Source of the DNA: Tetrahymena thermophila SB210
Lineage: Eukaryota; Ciliophora; Oligohymenophorea; Hymenostomatida; Tetrahymenidae
DNA: 64,000 nucleotides
Assembly: GCF_000189635.1 (NCBI RefSeq)
Contig: NW_002476178.1
Span: 186,001 to 250,000 of the forward strand
Reading direction: 5' to 3'
Made by a program: the position numbers and the translations under genes. Below, piece by piece: positions 1-12,319 of the stretch. The notes beneath the pieces were generated by a model. That model made no database searches, was not told the DNA's origin, and saw only the letters and a list, made by a program, of their open reading frames with translations. Every line of letters starts with the position of its first letter. The stretch's first letter is position 1.

Positions 1-870
1 TTGAATGAAGAGAATGTAAGAACTGCAACTAAGTTTATTCTTGAAAATCCTGAATATGGAATTCATTTTATTATAAGAACATTAACTCCTGTATAGTAAA
101 GTGTTTCTTTTGCTCTCTTATGTCCTGAAATAGATTTATACACAAACTAACAAATATGGTGGTATAACTCTGTTTTTACTGAAAAATCTTTTAGGAGAAG
201 AGGGTTTTTCACAGTTATGCATGAGTTTATATTAAAATGGGCTGGCCAAAACAAAATCAAATTGTATGCTGACGAAAATAATTAAGGTGCTTTGCAATGC
301 TATGATAAGTTAGGACTAAAGGATACAAATGAAATTTTTGTGGAAATTGATTTCTTTTTTAGCAAAGAGTAAATTAGCTTCGAAAGAAATTAGGATATTT
401 ATAAGTTTAGTATTGGTAAGCCTAGTGAATGCAATTAAATTTTTGATTCTTTCAATAAATTAATATCAATAAGCAATAAAGATAATCTTGATAAATCAGA
501 TGGTATTTCTACAATTCTCAAAAGTATAAAGTAAGGAGGAATAGTCTTAATAAAAGAGTAAAATAACAACAATTAAGAACAAGAAGATATAATTGGTTTA
601 ATAGTTTTTGGATACGAATATAGTGAATGGAAAAAGGGGCATAATTTAATTATCACAGACGTAAGACTATCTCAAAAAACTTTATAGGATTCAATTAAAT
701 CATAGTAAGTAATATAAAATCTAGTTAGTTATTTAAAAAATGAGTAAGTTGAACTTGAAGCTTCAGTATAAAGTATTAGATTTATAGTTGATAGAAATAA
801 CTAAAAATCAATAGATCTTTTAGTTAGCTCAAAGCTCCAACTTTCACACTACATCATACTTTCTAACTGA
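1..870 (+). CDS. GNAT-family N-acetyltransferase, 5'-truncated by the window edge
   Basis: The frame is open from base 1 with many in-frame TAA/TAG (Gln) and stops at TGA 868-870, giving 289 residues with no start codon in the window. Residues about 50-115 carry the classical GNAT core: a beta strand followed by the acetyl-CoA loop FRRRGFF, a helix, then YADENNQGALQCYDKLGL, which matches the family's (D)E-N-x-x-A-x-x-x-Y-x-K-x-G-(F/L) acceptor segment. The second half (about 150-289) is less typical and could be a degenerate second acetyltransferase fold or a partner-specific extension. The substrate cannot be told from sequence. No introns are needed in the visible part. The fold call is firm; the specific function is unknown. 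Confidence 0.85.
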
Positions 871-1866
871 TAAAATATTAAAACTCGTATTTTAAAAATT
901 AAAATAAATATTAAATATTTGTAATTTTATTACTAAAATAATTGTTAAATAAATACAAATATTTTTAGAAGCATCAAACTTTAAACTTTATTTTTTGTTT
1001 TTATATTAAAAATTTTTAACTTATTTTAAAATTTCAAAGTAAATTTTTAAATTTAATTTGTGGTTTTATTTGAAAAAAAATGCAAATATTCTAAAAAAGT
1101 TTAATCTTTTTTATTTTTAAATTAAAGTAAAAATTAACAAAACAATTTTAATTAGTCAATTTTTTATTTTTTTTTTGAAATGGTTTTATCAATTTAAGTA
1201 AAAAAAGTTGACAATTTATTTTTAGTAGTTTTTATTTTAAGAATTTTAAAGTGAATTTATAAAACCATTTTTAGTGAGAATTATAATTAAAATTGATAGA
1301 ATATTCTTGGCTAAAAATGATTATTATTTATGAAATTTACATAGAGGCAACAAATAAATAAATTATTTATTTATTTACTTTAGACAGATAATAAATATCA
1401 CTAAATGCGCTTAATTTGAACAAAAATAAAATCATGTTAAGGAGAAAAATAATAAATCAATAAATAAATTCCACGTAATAAAACGAAAAATACAAGGGAT
1501 GGATTATATTTTGATAACTATATTGATTAATTTTTTAATTAATTAATAATGAGCAAGAAAGAAACTGAAGTTAAAATAAAAATAAATAAAATGTATGTTG
1601 ACAATTTATTTTAATATAAAATCTATAAATTTTTAAGTGGGAATGTCTTTAGAAAGTAATAAAGAGATCATATTGCATGATTAATGCAATTGAATGTACA
1701 ACGATGAGTTTGACTTGATTATTAAGATAATTAATTGAATTAGTAATTTCAAAAATAAAGTAATAAAAATAGTGTTATATCCTAAAATAATTGTTAAAAT
1801 TTTAATTATTATCAATATTTAGATATTTTTAAAAATACAAAAATAAATAATTAATCTTCTAGCGAA
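871..1866. other. A+T-rich intergenic spacer and promoter region
   Basis: About 1 kb, very A+T-rich, with poly-A and poly-T runs and no frame that looks coding on either strand. It separates the GNAT gene from the next plus-strand gene and must hold that gene's promoter. No defined element was recognised. Confidence 0.5.
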
Positions 1867-2913
1867 ATGTTTGGTGGAGGTGTTCAATCAAAGCTTAAAA
1901 GTTTTGATATGTATAGAAAGTTGCCTTCAGACTTAACTGAACCAACTTTGTCTGGAGCTATTGTTTCAATAGTTAGCACATTGATTATGCTTATTTTGTT
2001 CATTAGTGAATTCAATGGATATCTCTCTGTCGAAGAAAATAGTGAGATGTTTGTTGATGTTGCATAAGGTGGACAAAAAATTCGTGTCAATTTAGATATT
2101 GATTTCCCTCAATTCCCATGCGACATATTTTCTCTTGATGTTTAAGATATTATGGGTTCCCACTCCGTTAATGTTGAAGGTGACCTTGTCAAGACTCGTC
2201 TTTCTAGCACCGGAACTTATCTTGAAAAAATTAAATAAAATACTGGAGGTGATCACGGACACGGCGGTCATGGACATGGTCATGGTGACGTTTCTCTTGA
2301 TCTTGAACGTGTTAAAAAGGCTTTTAACGATAGAGAAGGTTGCAAAATTTCTGGTTTTATGTTAGTCAATAAGGTCCCTGGTAATTTCCACATTTCTTCA
2401 CACGCCTATGGAAATTATCTCCAACGTATCTTCTAAGATGCTCGTATCAACACTCTTGATTTATCCCATGTTATCAATCATTTATCCTTCGGTGAAGAAA
2501 ATGACCTTAACCGTATCAAAAAAACTTTCTAGCAAGGTATTTTATAACCTCTTGATCATACAAAAAAGATTAAGCCTGAAAATCTTAGAACTGTAGGTGT
2601 TACTCATTAATATTACATTAATGTTGTTCCCACAACTTACAAAGATTTGTCCAATCGTAAATATCACGTTTATTAATTCGTCGCTAATAGCAACGAAATG
2701 ACCACCCAACACTTACCAGCTGTCTTCTTCCGTTATGACCTTTCTCCTGTTACAGTTTAATTCTCTCAAACTAGAGAATCCTTCCTCCACTTCTTGGTGC
2801 AAGTTTGTGCTATTATTGGAGGTGTTTTCACTGTTGCAGGTATCATAGACTCAATTGTCCACCGTTCAGTTGTCCATATCCTTAAAAAGGCTGAAATGGG
2901 CAAGCTCTCTTGA
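1867..2913 (+). CDS. ERGIC/Erv41-Erv46 family ER-Golgi cargo receptor
   Basis: Single-exon gene of 348 aa, ATG 1867, TGA 2911-2913, with TAA/TAG read as Gln throughout. It has the Erv41/Erv46/ERGIC3 layout. There is a short cytosolic N-terminus (FDMYRKLPSDLTEPTLSG). The first membrane segment lies at about residues 28-48. A long lumenal domain contains FPCDIFSLDVQD and later GCKISGFMLVNKVPGNFHIS, the family's conserved lumenal blocks. The second membrane segment is near 313-337 (LVQVCAIIGGVFTVAGIID), followed by a short basic tail. In other eukaryotes these proteins cycle between ER and Golgi in COPII/COPI vesicles and retrieve or export cargo. An unusual His/Gly-rich insert (GGDHGHGGHGHGHG, about 128-142) may bind metal. 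Codon use is richer in C-ending codons than in its neighbours, suggesting high expression. Confidence 0.93.
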
Positions 2914-3809
2914 AGAAAACCGTCTTACTCATAAATATACAATTTAAAAGAATAAAAAATATAGATTTAATTAGGATTTTAGCAGAAATTTAAGTGCTTA
3001 ATGTAGTTTTCAATACAAAGCAATTGAAATGTAGCATACAAAACAAGCAGACGACAAAATAAATACTATAAAAATGCATTTTAAAGTCAAACAGACTAAT
3101 TTATGATTAGTTAAATTTCTTTATATGTAAATACACTTTGCATATTTTGTTTTTATTGGTTTCGAATTTACTAGTTAACATTAAAACAGCTTTTTCCTAC
3201 TTAATTGAAATATAAGTTGCTAAATGAGTGAGTCATTTACTCAAAAATATCAAGTTATGAATTTTTACTTTAAAAAGATAATGTTTATTTTTTGAAAATA
3301 AATTTCAATAAAAAATATTAAATACTATTAAAAAAAATATAAAATTAAAACATTTATTTTGTTAAAGAAATCATCTATCATTAGCAATTTACTCAAAAAT
3401 AGATTATAAACTTAATAATCGTACTTTATGAAAAGACAATGTTTATTTTTTGAAAATAAATTTCAATAAAAAATATTAAATACTATTAAAAAAAATATAA
3501 AATTAAAACATTTATTTTGTTAAAGAAATCATCTATCATTAGCAATTTACTCAAAAATAGAATATAAACTTAATAATCTTACCTTAAGAAAAGACAATGA
3601 TTATTTTTTGAAAATAAATTTCAATAAAAAATATTAAATACTGTTAAAAATAAAATATAAAATTAAAACATTTATTTTGTTAAAGCAGCCATCTATCTAT
3701 CATTCGTTATTCTATATATCTCAATTAATATATTTTTTAATACTTTTTTACATTTTGTAATTTTATTTTTCTTAATTTATTTCATAGAAATATTTTTTTT
3801 GTTAATCGT
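2914..3809. other. Convergent 3' intergenic spacer
   Basis: This spacer lies between the 3' end of the ERGIC-like gene (+) and the 3' end of the Atg6 gene (-). No coding frame is recognisable. About half of it is the three-copy tandem repeat annotated separately. Confidence 0.5.
3239..3702. repeat. Three tandem copies of a ~155-bp unit
   Basis: Units begin at 3239, 3391 and 3549, each with ACTCAAAAAT, so the periods are 152 and 158 bp. The first two copies are nearly identical over the core (TTTTTTGAAAATAAATTTCA...). The third carries small changes and a different 3' end (CAGCCATCTATCTATC). The repeat is noncoding, A+T-rich and lies between two convergent genes. Confidence 0.85.
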
Positions 3810-5264
3810 TCATTCTCTATCTAGTAGTTCTATTTCCTTTTTGCTATCATATTGAGCATTAAAGCTGATCAAAAATTTAAAATTTATTAACAATTTTTTA
3901 AAAGCCTATGTCCAGTTATCAAGACCCTTGTATTAGGCATTAGCTGCAGTTTAAGTTGTTAATAAAAGTCCATCGATAGAGGAATTTGATTAATCTATTT
4001 TGAAAGGTAGCTATATATTTTACAAGTATGTTTACTATAAATAATCAACGAATAAAGAGAATTCATCTAAAATCATCTTCATAGCTCTGTTAAACTTTGC
4101 TTCATCACCTTTATTGCTAAATGGCCCCCTCAAATAAAGTTATTCAGATTTATTTGCTTCGCATATATAAGATTCATTACCACACACTTATATATCTTTA
4201 ATGTAACTTGATTGATATCCAAATTTGTTCATTAAATACAGAAACAGTAAAATAACTTAGCCTAATCCTGCATTAGTTTCATCCCAGTTTATCTTTTAAA
4301 TTAAATGATAAAAACCTTAAATTTATATAACAAAAATGAATTGTTAAATTTTTCCTTACATCTTCATTCAACTTTTTCCCTATCATTAAATTATTTATAA
4401 GTCCAACTTATTCACTGACTTCAATAAAAAAGACTGAGTTTATGGTGTTGTATTTATTGAGTTTATTGTTTAATTTATCATTATAATATTATTCTAAGTT
4501 ATCAGCAATTTATTTCTTATTTAGTAAAGTTTACAATCTCTTTTCAAATGAATTTACTTCAACCCAGTACCTATGTTTGTTTTATAGATATAACAATATA
4601 AATATAAAAATGAAGGCTTAATTTTTAAAAAAACTATAGCTAAAATGATAGAATAAACTAAAAATAAAAATGATCTGATGCTTATAACAACCAGATTGAA
4701 ATTCATAATATTTTGCTTACTTAGATTCCCTTATTTCAAAGTCTAGAACATTTTTTTTCAATTTTTCAAATTCTTAATTCAGTTGCTGCTCCTTCATTTT
4801 AAGTTCTTCTATTTCTAATTTTTATTTCTACTGCTAGCTTTGATTAATAAGTTTCTCATTTTCTTCTATTTTATTTTTAATGCTAATCATATTTTCATCA
4901 ACTAGCTATAACTTTTTTTAAGTTTCAGTGATTTCTTATCCTATAATTTCTATATCTTAAAATTCATTCTTTAACTATATTTTCAAGCAAGGCTCGCACA
5001 AATAAAATGGAAACTGATAAAAATCTACTAGATAAAGATTCACATTAAGATCTATTTATTGTATTTTTATTGATTTACTATTATTAACTCATTAATGAAA
5101 ATACCTTTTCTCTCTCCTACTTTACATTTTTCGCAAAATCTATTTTCATCTATTTCTATTTTGAAAATAAAATACATAAAGCTAGCATAACTTTGATTTC
5201 AAATACTCATATAGAAAGTATCAAATTAAATGTTCTTACCTTCTAAAATAATTTTATTAGACAT
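3810..5264 (-). CDS. ATG6: Beclin-1/Atg6 autophagy protein (5 exons)
   Basis: Minus-strand gene, ATG 5264, TGA 3812-3810. Exons are 5264-5240, 5155-5105, 5051-4721, 4570-4360 and 4292-3810 (introns 84, 53, 150 and 67 bp). All phases agree, giving 366 aa. N-terminal CEKC (16-19) and CEPC (44-47) recall the Beclin CxxC. Next comes a Gln/Lys/Glu-rich coiled coil (about 60-130). The evolutionarily conserved C-terminal domain follows: NTINSVFFIEVSEQVGLINN, then INWDETNAGLGQVILLFLYL (compare Beclin INWDEINAAWGQTVLLL), ending with DNWTQAFKKLL. Beclin is the regulatory subunit of the class III PI3-kinase (Vps34) complex that starts autophagosome formation. No BH3-like segment is obvious. At 366 aa it is shorter than human Beclin (450). 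Confidence 0.9.
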
Positions 5265-5589
5265 ATTGATCTTTATTAATTTGCAATGTATTTCTTAATT
5301 ATCTTAAAATGCTAAATTTAAAGCTAAGTTTCAAAGCAATTAAATTATCAAAAATTTGTGAAATTTTATTACTACAAATATCTATCAAAAACTGATGATA
5401 TAATTACATATATATATATCTTTACATTCTCTTAATTATATTCCTTAAAAAATATAATAATAATTTTTAAAAATTTTTTTTAGCTTAAAAGAAAATATTT
5501 AAAGAAAAATAAAGATAAAAAAATATTAAAACAAGCTAATAAATTAAAATATTTTCTTATTGTTTTAATTTGTATTTCAATTGAGTTAA
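5265..5589. other. Short intergenic spacer
   Basis: This A+T-rich spacer lies between the start of the Atg6 gene and the stop of the upstream minus-strand gene. It should contain the Atg6 promoter. No element was recognised. Confidence 0.4.
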
Positions 5590-7003
5590 TCACTAATTAT
5601 CATCTTTTAAAAGCATATCTATGCAATTTTTTATATCGTATTCACTATAATCTAAAATTAAATCCTTTTTTTTCATCAGATATAACAAAAGAGTTTATAA
5701 TGAACAATACTTATGATAATTTATTAAAAGCTGATATGGCAATTATCCATAATAATTTTCAAAATCTTAATCATCCAAAAGTACCAAAATATTTTCACTA
5801 TAACACTGAACATTCTAAATATAAACTTAATCGTTTGGATATTTTTACATTTAGCTAAATTCATCTTTTGTCATTTATTTTTCTTTGTCTTCTAAGTATT
5901 TATTTTTTTAATATTGAATTTACTTTCTATATTTAATCTTTCTTGTGTTATACTCTAAAAATTCAAAATACACTCCTCCTTCTTATACTGTTTCGTAAAA
6001 AATGTATTTTTCGTTTATTAGCAAAACTTTACTTATAAGCTGATCAAAGGATCTATTCAGAATCAGATCAGTTAATAACTGCACTTTTGGCTCCTAATCT
6101 TGTGAGAGGGAGAAGACCTTTAGGAAAGGAGCACATTTACCATTGCCAATAATTATTATTTAACTATATTCTTTATCAATATATCTTGCAGAAAGTATAC
6201 AACTATCCTCTTTAATAGGTAGCTTAATCTTCTTATAACCCTAAAAAAACATTATTTTATTAATTATTTTAATAAAAAATAAAATATTTTACATATATCT
6301 TGCTTTTTGATACATTATAAGTGTGTAAAACTAATTCAACATTTTCTTATTTCGAAAATTATCTGTGATTTTCAAAAACTGCAAATGTATCCGAATCGTT
6401 TAATTTACAAAACAAAACTTATTTACTTTTTGTTTCCATATGAAACATATATGTTTTTTCATTCTCATAAAAATTGTATATGCAACAATAAAATACATTT
6501 TTATCATCAGAGGGTAAATTTGTTACTCCCATTACTTCACAAGTGGCTATAATATTTAATTTATTGAATGCTTCATACATAAATCCATCCTGCATCAAGC
6601 TTTACTTTTGTTCATCATTTAGTTCATTATTACTTCCAGGAATTTTAATACGAAAATTATTTTATAAAAGCTATTTTGATTCTAAATCTAAAAGATGAAG
6701 TTCATATTGAGTAGTAAAACCTATGTATTACTTATTATTTAATATAACTGACTTAAAGTTTTAAAATGAGTTTTCAGCAACAATTTCTCCAATACTTAAA
6801 ATTTATTTCGACTTAAGCGATATATGGTAGAATTTTTTATCAAAGAAAACAATAAAAATAGAAGGGCCACTAACAAGGTTTCCCTCAATAAGCACAGCTT
6901 CCTTGACTTATTCTTATGAATGTGAGATTTATATGCTGAAGGTTTCAGAATAAAATCCACAATTTATATTATTTTACTTTTATTTCTTCTTTTTGTTATC
7001 CAT
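5590..7003 (-). CDS. Unknown 453-aa protein (2 exons)
   Basis: Minus strand, ATG 7003, TGA 5592-5590, one 52-bp GT-AG intron at 6292-6241. Exons of 711 and 651 nt keep the frame, giving 453 aa. The N-terminus is Lys/Asn/Gln-rich (MDNKKKKQKQNN). The body alternates short hydrophobic strands with turns (EAVLIEGNLVSGPSIFIVFF, YIGFTTQYELHLLDLESKQL), which looks like a beta-propeller or another all-beta scaffold, but no canonical WD or kelch signature was seen. No signal peptide or membrane segment is evident. I do not recognise the family. The coding call is strong because about 450 codons stay open to TGA and the intron restores the frame. Confidence 0.75.
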
Positions 7004-7789
7004 TTAAAATAATTAAAAACTTGATAAAGTATTTATATTATATTGATCAATATTATAATCCTCAAATTATATTTAAAGTAACTAAGTAGAAAACTTATGT
7101 ATCAATTTAAGGTAATCAACCTATATAGAAATAATGCATGATTGTGAAAAATTTTATTAATATCTAATCAACAAATAACCAATAAGCTAATTGAAACAAA
7201 TCTATCTATAAAAAATAATATTTCAAAAAATATTCTTTTAAAAAATAATTCATTATCAATACAATTTCAATGAATATTTTAAAAACTCTAAAATAATTAA
7301 TTTTTTTATTTTATTAAATTTTAATAATAAATTCATTGAAAGTAATAATATTTCTCATACTTAAAAATAATAATTATGCTAATATTTATTGATTCTTTTC
7401 GTTTCATTAAAAATAAAAATTTTTTACTTTGTTTTAGCTTTTATAGAATATTTTTATCATGGTTTTAAGGATATATTTTTATATAATTGTTATTTTTTGT
7501 AATTTTTTTAAGAGACTTAAAGAATTTATCTAGGTTGTTCAAAATAGTTTTATAATTTAATTTTTGTCATAATATATTTGGAAAAAGTTATAATAGAATA
7601 GTAAAAATAAATAAGGTAATATATAATACAAATTAATAATGGTTAAACTAACTAATTTAATTATCAACCTGACTGAAGTTTGATATTCAATTATTTGCTA
7701 TATTTTTAAAACAATATTTATTATCTAAAAAGTTTGGTTATTATTATTCTTATTATCCTAAAATAACTTTTTTGTTTTTTATTTATTAA
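7004..7789. other. A+T-rich intergenic spacer
   Basis: Between two minus-strand genes. Nothing coding was seen; long A/T runs only. It presumably contains the promoter of the unknown 453-aa gene. Confidence 0.4.
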
Positions 7790-9655
7790 TCATTCTTGAT
7801 CCATTTCATTAATGCTTTGAAGATTATTATTATTGATAGCAGAACTTTCAACATCATTCTATTTTTATTTAATAAATATAAATTTAATATAAATAATTTT
7901 GAATCTATTAAATAAATTACATAAACTGGAGGAACTGTGAAATATTTTATTTTACCAGCATTCCAATCTTAAATAACCATTCTTGCTGCCATATCTAAAT
8001 TAGGAGCACCACCCTATATATTTAATATTTATATAATTTAATATAAATTTTGATTCACAATAAATAAACTTTACCTTTTTTATTTTACCCTTGGCTAATG
8101 CTAAATTGCAGAGGAATTCAGTTGTATTTTTAAAATCAGCTATCTTGTATAATAAAAGCAAATCGTTTTTACTTACTTTTTTAAGAATTTCTTCAACAGG
8201 GACTATAGGATCTTCAATTTAATCGGGCTTAACTATATTTCTAAGTAAGGTAGAGTTTTTGCTGCTTTCGTCATCAAAGATTACACCGGGACAATCAATA
8301 ATTTTAACTTTGCTATCAATGCTAACTTCTTATAAAGTTTTTGTGAAACCAGCAGTGCTGCTTACACCACAAGCTTTGGATCTTTTTAATCTATTTTCAA
8401 AAAATTTGCTTGAGTTTGCTAACCTTATAATTAAATTAATCTTACGAGTTAATAAGAGATGATTTTCCAACATTGGGATAACCAATAACACCTACAGTAA
8501 CTGCAGTTTTAGTTCCTTCATTCTTGGAATAGTTCTTAATCAATTCAAGTAATTTATCAGCACCAACAGACTTGCTACTGCTCATCAATTCGTTAGTTAA
8601 ATCTTCTCTTTCAGTAATTGATTTTTTAAAGATACTGTTACCAGATAAGTTGCTGCTTTGATTTTAAGTATTTCCCTTAAATAAGACTGTTGCATATTCT
8701 CTTCTGAGAACTTTCAACCATGCTTCAGCATTACCTCTATTTTAAATAACAAAAAATTAGTAAACTAGTTTTTAACAATAGTAATTTAAATGTTTATAAA
8801 GGAATCTAAAAGCTAATTTTAGTAAATATTATCAAAAGTATTTGAAATTGTTTCAGAATTATGATTATAATAATTTATTCATTTATTACGCAGGAACTAA
8901 GTCGATCTTATTTAAGACAAGAATGATCTTTTTGTTACCCTTCATAGAAAGAGCTTCAGCTTCAACTTTTCTACATCTGCAAGATTCGGGATCTCTAGCA
9001 TCTAATACTTCGAGGAGGATATCAGAAGCTTCAAGAACCTTTTTCATTTCCTTGTAATACTTTTTACCTTCCTTTACGATAACATTAGCTTCATTAAGAT
9101 GAACTCCATCATATTCATTTTGGTTTTCTTTTGCTAAGTTCTTTAACTCTTGTTCTTCATAAATTAAAGCTTTATTTTGGACAGTTTCAATATCAATATC
9201 CTCATTTTTTTATTTGTTTTAGAGCTTTTCTAATTCCTTTTCTTTTTTCTTTCTTTCTAATTGATCCAAAATATTCTTCTTGTAAGGGAACAAGTTAGGA
9301 AGATCGACATTTTGAGTACTCTCTAAATTTAAATTAAAGAAACTTTAAATAAAGAAAAGTATGGAAATCATCATGCTAATAATAAATTTGGATGATTTAT
9401 TTGCATAAGAATGAGCTTTGCTTCATAATAAACATGATAAGAAAATCTTTAACAAATTTTCATCCATAAAGAGCTAATTAATAATATATCAATAAATTTT
9501 TTACTCTTCTTAATGATACCCAAAGCCTTGAGCTTCTTGGCTTCTTTTTTCATCTTTTTATTGTGGTCCTTAATTTTCTTTTCAATTTTATGTTTTTGAG
9601 CACATGTTTGTCTCTTAGAGTTTCCGTGCTTAGGCTTATTAGCGTGTTTACCCAT
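7790..9655 (-). CDS. Nucleostemin/Nug1-type circularly permuted GTPase (6 exons)
   Basis: Minus strand, ATG 9655, TGA 7792-7790, five introns (9504-9323, 8889-8737, 8445-8391, 8074-8014, 7926-7859). All phases close to give 448 aa. The N-terminus is the basic, coiled nucleolar segment typical of GNL3 ([20 protein letters not shown]). The GTPase motifs are in permuted order: DARD (158-161), G4 NKID (188-191), then G1 GYPNVGKSS (280-288), the G2 region STAGFTKT and G3 DCPG (324-327). This order defines the MMR_HSR1/YlqF family. The relatives nucleostemin/GNL3 and yeast Nug1 act in nucleolar maturation and export of the 60S ribosomal subunit. The protein is shorter than human GNL3 (549 aa), missing mainly the acidic tail. 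Which of the GNL3/GNL3L/Nug1 lineages it belongs to is not settled. Confidence 0.92.
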
Positions 9656-10789
9656 ATCTTTTTAATGTTTTGTGAAATAGAATTTATATAAATTAGCTTC
9701 TCCTAATAATAAGAAATTTTAGTTTAATTTTTTTGTAGTTGGATAATATTTGAATAATTTACACAAAGATAAATTTAAGATATATTGTTAAATAGCTTTT
9801 AATCTGCTCTAATTTTGATTCTATCAAATTTTATTGATATTGCTCACAGTTAATGCTACTAATATTTATGATGAAATCTTATCTCTACTAATCATAATTA
9901 GAATTTTTGCTAATCTACTTTCTAACATTTCATTCCTAAACGAAGACCAAATATAAATTGAAAAGCATTTTTATAATATATAAAACACTTTTTTTAAAAT
10001 TATTTCTTAATTTATTTTTGAAATATTTGTAAGTTTATTAAACAAATAAAATTAATTTAAAATTAAAAATAAATATTTTAAAATAATATTTATAAAATTA
10101 TTAATGATTAAAAATTTATTGAATCTATCATAAGTTTACCATTAAAAATTCATTATTCATATTAAAATAATATGTCGATTCATATTAAATTAATTTTAAA
10201 TATAAAAAGTATATTTTGATAAAATAATTAAAAAAATATCAATACAATTATCATAAAATATTTATTAAATTTATATTAGAATTTAAAAATGTTTTTACAT
10301 AAATAAAATTATTTATAAAAGTATTAAAAAATAACACTTTATTTTTAAACATTCCAAAATTAAAAATTATTAAAGAACATTAAAATCTATCATAGGTTTA
10401 CTATCCTAAATTAACTTTAATTATCAAAATATTTCATAGCCCAATTTCAATTAACCTTAAAGATAAAACAAAAATAATATTTTTACAAAATAATTCAAAA
10501 TATCAGAAAAATTTCATAAAATATTTATTAAATTATATTTAAAAATATTATTAGAATTTTAATTAAATTTACTCACCTGAAATTCTTTTAAATTATTAAA
10601 ATATTATTTAGCCTAAATTTAATTAATTAACTTTAAAGACAAAATTGAAAATAATATATTTACAAAAACATTCTAAAATAATTATCTTAAAAAAACAAAA
10701 GTTATTTAAAATTGTAATTTTAAAAATAAAAGATTTGATTTAAACAAAAAAATAAATAATTTAAAAAATACTTGAATAAATAAATAAAA
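9656..10789. other. A+T-rich intergenic region with decayed repeats
   Basis: No coding frame. It contains diverged direct repeats: a CATAAAATATTTATTAAAT core near 10250 and 10510, and AATCTATCATA(A/G)GTTTAC near 10120 and 10385, spaced about 265 bp. It lies between the start of the GTPase gene and the stop of the coiled-coil gene, both on the minus strand. Confidence 0.5.
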
Positions 10790-12319
10790 TCAAATTTATT
10801 ATTCTTATATTTAATATTAAGATTGTTCTAATGTTTGTTTATCTGCAATATTGTTAAACTTATTCTTAAAAATTAGCTTGGCTTTAAGAACCATTAGGTT
10901 CATGGCTTTTTCCTTCAGATCGAAAACAGTTAGGAATTATTGTAAAACTTCAGGCTTGATACTCATTAAAATTAGTAATTGATCTGGAGTAAATTCTCTG
11001 AATTACTAATATGTTACTTAATATTGTGAGATTACTTCTTAATTATTTTAATTTTCCTCTTGAACAACTTTTACTGCTTTTATATGTTTTATTGTTTCAT
11101 ATAATACATTTCTTAGTTCTCTATCTTAGAGACGAGTTTATGAAAGGATGTTGTTCTGTTTTTATAATGCAATTGCATTATTTTTTGCAAAAATATCATT
11201 GTTATTAATCTCAAAAAGCATAGAGTCTGCCAACCCAGCTTAGTTTGATATTTTGTGTTATTTCATGATTCTTTTTTTTTGTGAATTAAAGCATTCATTT
11301 ATAAGGCGTTTCATTTCTAAAAATCCATTTGACTTTTTCATAAAGTAATTTTTTATTTCTTCATTTATATCTCTTACTTTTTTTATGTCTTTATGAAGCT
11401 TTTAGATTGGATCATACTTAAGAGGTGGAAGAGCTTAAGTAGATGTGCTTTTCTATAAAATATTTAGCTTTTAAAATTCCTCTTCAGTATTTGCTATATT
11501 GATATTATAATATTTAATATTACTTACGCTATTTGAGCTCTACATAAGTTTTTTATATTTTAAATTATTTTAAGAATATGAATTAGCCAAACTGCTATTT
11601 TATAATTAAGGTAGCTAAATAGATGGATTCTGCTATGAAGAGATACTATTATTGTTGACATTAAACCCATTCATCATCTATTCTGGCACTGAAGTTAGGT
11701 AATGATCGTCTGTTGAGTAATCACTGTGAAACGGTATTGATCCTGACAAATGGTTTTAGTTGATTGACGTAAAGAATTAAGGATTTTATTTTCTAATTTT
11801 CCTAATCATTTTCACTAACTATTCTTTTTTGGCATGTTTTTCCATAATTGTTGAATTGAGTTAGCGCAATTAATTTTTTTATCCATAGATCTTATCTTTT
11901 AATTAGCTTATTCTTTACTAGCAAGCTTCAATTTTTTATGAAATACTATCACTTGTATTTTTTAAGCTATCAGAAAATAATTAGAGACTATATAAATTAT
12001 CTAAATCCATTTTGATCATAGAACTCTCGTTTACCTCTATTCCTTATTTTGCTAATTTTTCTTCCAATTTTTGCACCATTCTTTCTTCTCTATTGAGTCT
12101 GTTTAAATCAACAAGGACTTTATTTTTTAGCTTCTCCTAGTTAACATTTTTTGCAAAAGAAACCTTTTCATCAATATTGTCAATAAAGTCCTTCATTTCT
12201 AAATATTCATATTTTATTTAATTCGGCATTTCAACGCTAATTGAAGGTGTTGCACCAAAAAACCCACCAAATCCAGCTTCTTTTTTAACTGCAGTGAGTA
12301 GGTCACCATTTCTTTACAT
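10790..12319 (-). CDS. Coiled-coil protein of unknown function, single exon
   Basis: Minus strand, ATG 12319, TGA 10792-10790, 1530 nt open with no intron, 509 aa. The N-terminus has a Gly/Phe patch (KKEAGFGGFFGATPSISVE). A long charged coiled coil covers about 45-185 (KVLVDLNRLNREERMVQKLE and following). A Ser/Asn/Gln-rich low-complexity middle spans about 185-290. A second helical region runs about 300-500 (LQDRELRNVLYETIKHIKAV; EFTPDQLLILMSIKPEVLQQ). There is no membrane segment or catalytic motif. It is divergent from the NEK kinase gene across a 475-bp shared promoter region. A structural role, for example cytoskeletal or ciliary, is a guess from composition only. Confidence 0.8.
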
